Source: an uncultured Chloroflexota bacterium
Lineage (GTDB): Bacteria > Chloroflexota > Anaerolineae > Aggregatilineales > Phototrophicaceae
NCBI GenBank assembly: GCA_937870805.1
Contig: CALMZT010000461.1
Location: forward strand, 1-7,735
Direction of reading: 5' to 3'
Length of the DNA stretch: 7,735 nt
The notes beneath the pieces are model-generated. The model searched no databases. It was not told where the DNA came from and saw only the letters and a program-made list of their open reading frames with translations. Of this stretch, positions 5,575-7,735 are shown piece by piece. Position 1 is the first letter of the stretch; each line of letters begins with the position of its first letter. Both the position numbers and the translations under genes were made by a program.

Positions 5575-7014
5575 ATGAGTAGTAATTATCCCAAGACGCT
5601 GTTTGAGAAAGTATGGAACAGTCACCTTGTACGTCCACAGTCGGCAGATTTGCCAGCCGTATTGTACATTGATCTGCATTTGGTTCACGAAGTGACATCT
5701 CCGCAAGCCTTTTCACTGCTGCGTGAACGCGGGCTGAAAGTGCGCCGTCCGACACAGACGATTGCCACGATGGATCACAGCACCCCGACAACGCCGCGCG
5801 GTGCGGATGGGATTATTCCTGTCGTAGACGATATGGCGATTAAGCAGCTTGCGACATTCACCCAGAACTGTGACGACTTCGGCATTCGTATGTTCGCGCT
5901 CGGCACGGAGAATCAGGGTATCGTGCATGTCATCGGTCCTGAGCAGGGCTTGACGCAACCGGGCATGACGATTGTCTGCGGCGACAGCCACACCAGCACG
6001 CATGGCGCATTCGGCGCGCTGGCGTTCGGGATTGGCACAAGCGAAGTGGCGCATGTACTGGCAACACAGTGTTTGCTGCAAAACAAGCCGCGTACAATGG
6101 CTGTACGTGTCAACGGTAGGCTTGAACCCGGCGTTACAGCGAAGGACATCATTCTCGCGGTGATCGCTAAAATCGGTATTGGTGGGGGCACCGGGTACGT
6201 GTTCGAGTACATGGGCGAGGCGATTCGCGGCTTGAGCATGGAAGGGCGCATGACCATCTGCAACATGTCGATTGAGGGCGGCGCGCGCGCGGGGATGATC
6301 GCGCCCGATGATACGACCTTTGAGTACATCGCTGGGCGTCCACATGCACCCTATGGGGCGGAGTGGGATAAAGCAGTAGCGCAATGGCGTCAGCTTCCCA
6401 GCGACGAAGGTGCTGAATTTGACAGTGAAGTCGTATTAGACGCCGATGAACTTGTGCCGATGATTACCTATGGTACAAATCCCGGTATGGGGATGCCGAT
6501 TACTGCGCGTGTGCCCGATCCAGATAAGGCGGGTGATGTGAGCCAGAAGATGGCGCTGGATAAGGCTCTGAAGTACATGGACTTGCAGCCGGGACAGCCG
6601 TTGTTAGGCAAGAAGGTTGATGTCGTCTTTGTCGGAAGCTGCACGAATTCTCGTATTTCTGATTTGCGCGAAGTCGCGAAGTACATTGAGGGGCGCAAGA
6701 TTGCCGATAATGTGCGAATGCTGGTTGTGCCGGGTTCACAGCGTGTGAAGAAACAGGCAGAAGCTGAAGGACTGCACGAAGTTTTCAAGGCAGCAGGCGC
6801 GGAATGGCGTGAGGCAGGCTGCTCGATGTGCATTGCTATGAATGGCGATGAATTGCGTCCCGGTCAATATGCGGTCAGCACCAGTAACCGCAACTTTGAA
6901 GGTCGTCAAGGTGCAGGTGGACGCACGTTCCTCGCCAGTCCATTGACAGCAGCAGCAACAGCCCTCAACGGTTATATCACCGACCCGCGCGAAATGGTAT
7001 TGGAGAGAGCATAA
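5575..7014 (+). CDS. leuC: 3-isopropylmalate dehydratase large subunit
   Basis: With LeuD this aconitase-family enzyme isomerises 2-isopropylmalate to 3-isopropylmalate through a dehydrated intermediate. The three cysteines holding the [4Fe-4S] cluster are visible: C356 in VGSCTNSR, and C416 and C419 in the CSMC motif. DHSTPT and CGDSHTSTHGAFGALAFG are classic active-site signatures of the bacterial LeuC. The 479-residue length matches the E. coli-type long subunit (about 466-475) and not the shorter archaeal-type homoaconitase/isomerase subunit of about 420. The ATG at 5575 gives the usual start (KTLFEKVWNSH follows within a few residues), with GGAG (5560-5563) 11 bases upstream. It follows the methyltransferase after 33 bases and leuD starts one base after it, the standard leuCD arrangement. 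Given the cimA-type gene downstream, it may also act on citramalate. Confidence 0.97.
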   Translation: MSSNYPKTLFEKVWNSHLVRPQSADLPAVLYIDLHLVHEVTSPQAFSLLRERGLKVRRPTQTIATMDHSTPTTPRGADGIIPVVDDMAIKQLATFTQNCDDFGIRMFALGTENQGIVHVIGPEQGLTQPGMTIVCGDSHTSTHGAFGALAFGIGTSEVAHVLATQCLLQNKPRTMAVRVNGRLEPGVTAKDIILAVIAKIGIGGGTGYVFEYMGEAIRGLSMEGRMTICNMSIEGGARAGMIAPDDTTFEYIAGRPHAPYGAEWDKAVAQWRQLPSDEGAEFDSEVVLDADELVPMITYGTNPGMGMPITARVPDPDKAGDVSQKMALDKALKYMDLQPGQPLLGKKVDVVFVGSCTNSRISDLREVAKYIEGRKIADNVRMLVVPGSQRVKKQAEAEGLHEVFKAAGAEWREAGCSMCIAMNGDELRPGQYAVSTSNRNFEGRQGAGGRTFLASPLTAAATALNGYITDPREMVLERA

Positions 7015-7015
7015 C

Positions 7016-7624
7016 ATGGAACCGTTAAAACCATTTACCGGCAGTATCGTTGCTATTCCGATCAACGATACGGATACTGATCAAATTATCCCGGCGCGTT
7101 ATTTGAAGGTAACGGATAAAGCAGGCTTGGGCGCAGCAGTCTTTTCGAACTGGCGCTTTAACGGCGATGGTTCGCCAAAGCCGGATTTTGTGCTCAATAA
7201 ACCAGAGTATCAAGGCGCGCAAGTGCTCGTCGGCGGGCATAACTTCGGCTGCGGCAGTTCACGCGAACATGCACCCTGGGCGTTGATGGGCGCAGGCTTC
7301 AAAGCGGTCATCAGCACCTATTTTGCTGACATTTTTAAAGGCAATTCGCTGAAGAACGGACTGCTTCCCATCGTCGTCGATGAAGAAACACACCGCCAAC
7401 TTATCAGCCTGGCAGAAGAAGACCCGAATACACAGGTGAGCATTGATCTTGCGGCGCAAACGGTGACTCTGCCGGATGGACGCAAAGTAGAGTTTCCGAT
7501 TGATGGTTTCTCGAAGGAATGCCTGTTGCAAGGGGTCGATCAACTCGGTTATCTCATGAATCTTGAAGATGGTATCGCGGCATACGAAAGTCATCACTCG
7601 CCGCGTGTCAGTACGCTTGTATAG
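7016..7624 (+). CDS. leuD: 3-isopropylmalate dehydratase small subunit
   Basis: This 202-residue subunit is the swivelling domain that completes the LeuCD active site and helps choose the substrate. DTDQIIPARYLK (20-31) covers the conserved loop contacting the substrate side chain. GHNFGCGSSREHAPWAL (from G74) contains the GSSREH active-site signature, with S81, S82 and R83. The length agrees with the long E. coli-type LeuD (about 201 residues), matching the long-form LeuC next to it, as opposed to the 160-170 residue archaeal type. The ATG at 7016 is one base after the leuC stop, with GGAG (7002-7005) 10 bases upstream inside leuC, so the two are probably translated together. Eight bases separate its stop from the following cimA-type start. 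Confidence 0.97.
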   Translation: MEPLKPFTGSIVAIPINDTDTDQIIPARYLKVTDKAGLGAAVFSNWRFNGDGSPKPDFVLNKPEYQGAQVLVGGHNFGCGSSREHAPWALMGAGFKAVISTYFADIFKGNSLKNGLLPIVVDEETHRQLISLAEEDPNTQVSIDLAAQTVTLPDGRKVEFPIDGFSKECLLQGVDQLGYLMNLEDGIAAYESHHSPRVSTLV

Positions 7625-7632
7625 GGGGAATT

Positions 7633-7735
7633 ATGACGCGCAAACACATCGCCATCTACGATACAACGCTCCGCGATGGAACACAGCGCGAAGGCATTTC
7701 CCTATCGCTGGCGGATAAACTGCGCATTACCCACT
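7633..7735 (+). CDS. cimA: Citramalate synthase-type DRE-TIM enzyme, N-terminal part, 3'-truncated by window edge
   Basis: Only 34 codons are present before the window ends. DTTLRDGTQREGISLSL (residues 10-26) is the N-terminal signature of the LeuA-related acyltransferases, with R14 and D15 equivalent to the catalytic Arg and metal-binding Asp of leuA in this window. The GTQREG wording, in place of GEQSPG, is typical of the citramalate synthase subgroup (also annotated as LeuA-like or homocitrate synthase-like). Citramalate synthase joins pyruvate and acetyl-CoA to (R)-citramalate, which LeuCD and LeuB can carry on to 2-ketobutyrate for isoleucine. The ATG at 7633 follows a strong GGGG run (7625-7628), which overlaps neither gene and lies just after the leuD stop. 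Homocitrate synthase or a second isopropylmalate synthase cannot be excluded from so short a piece, though the leuCD neighbours favour citramalate. Confidence 0.78.
   Translation, partial: MTRKHIAIYDTTLRDGTQREGISLSLADKLRITH

Noticed and set aside
5713..6384. 223-codon minus-strand frame opposite leuC
   Set aside because: Antisense to a conserved enzyme, with no domain signature and no ribosome binding site or neighbour supporting it.

Overview
This window is a branched-chain amino acid biosynthesis cluster in which every gene lies on the + strand. In order it holds: the C-terminal part of acetolactate synthase large subunit (ilvB, 1-717, cut by the left edge), its regulatory subunit (ilvN), ketol-acid reductoisomerase (ilvC), a GNAT-family acetyltransferase, 2-isopropylmalate synthase (leuA), a class I SAM-dependent methyltransferase, the two subunits of 3-isopropylmalate dehydratase (leuC, leuD), and the first 34 codons of a citramalate synthase-type enzyme (cimA, cut by the right edge). 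I see no supportable minus-strand gene, tRNA, rRNA, CRISPR array or transposase.

The source is a bacterium of moderately high GC content. The gene order, the pairing of leuCD with a cimA-type gene, and a GC-rich dispersed-type repeat with CCCCTCACCCC-like ends between ilvN and ilvC suggest a member of the Chloroflexota. That placement is an inference from memory of similar loci and repeats, not a proof.

Layout: ilvB and ilvN overlap by one base. A 224-bp gap (1302-1525) follows and is the only structurally rich non-coding part of the window. It contains a 156-bp element with imperfect inverted ends, several perfect hairpins and a G-quadruplex-type G tract shortly before ilvC. ilvC is followed after one base by the GNAT gene. 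A 103-bp gap precedes leuA. The methyltransferase starts 9 bases after leuA, leuC 33 bases after the methyltransferase, leuD one base after leuC, and cimA 8 bases after leuD. The tight spacing suggests two transcription or regulation blocks (ilvBN-ilvC-GNAT and leuA-MTase-leuCD-cimA), or one long operon. No clear sigma-70 promoter was found.

How the genes work together: IlvBN makes acetolactate or acetohydroxybutyrate, and IlvC converts these to the dihydroxy acids of the valine and isoleucine pathways. LeuA condenses 2-ketoisovalerate with acetyl-CoA, and LeuCD isomerises the product toward leucine. A CimA enzyme would make citramalate from pyruvate and acetyl-CoA. LeuCD could isomerise that too, giving 2-ketobutyrate for isoleucine without threonine. 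ilvD, leuB and the transaminase are not in the window. The pathway genes are canonical. I do not see evidence of a wholly new system; the points worth a second look are the ilvN-ilvC intergenic element, a base-composition step inside ilvC, and the two embedded enzymes of unknown substrate.
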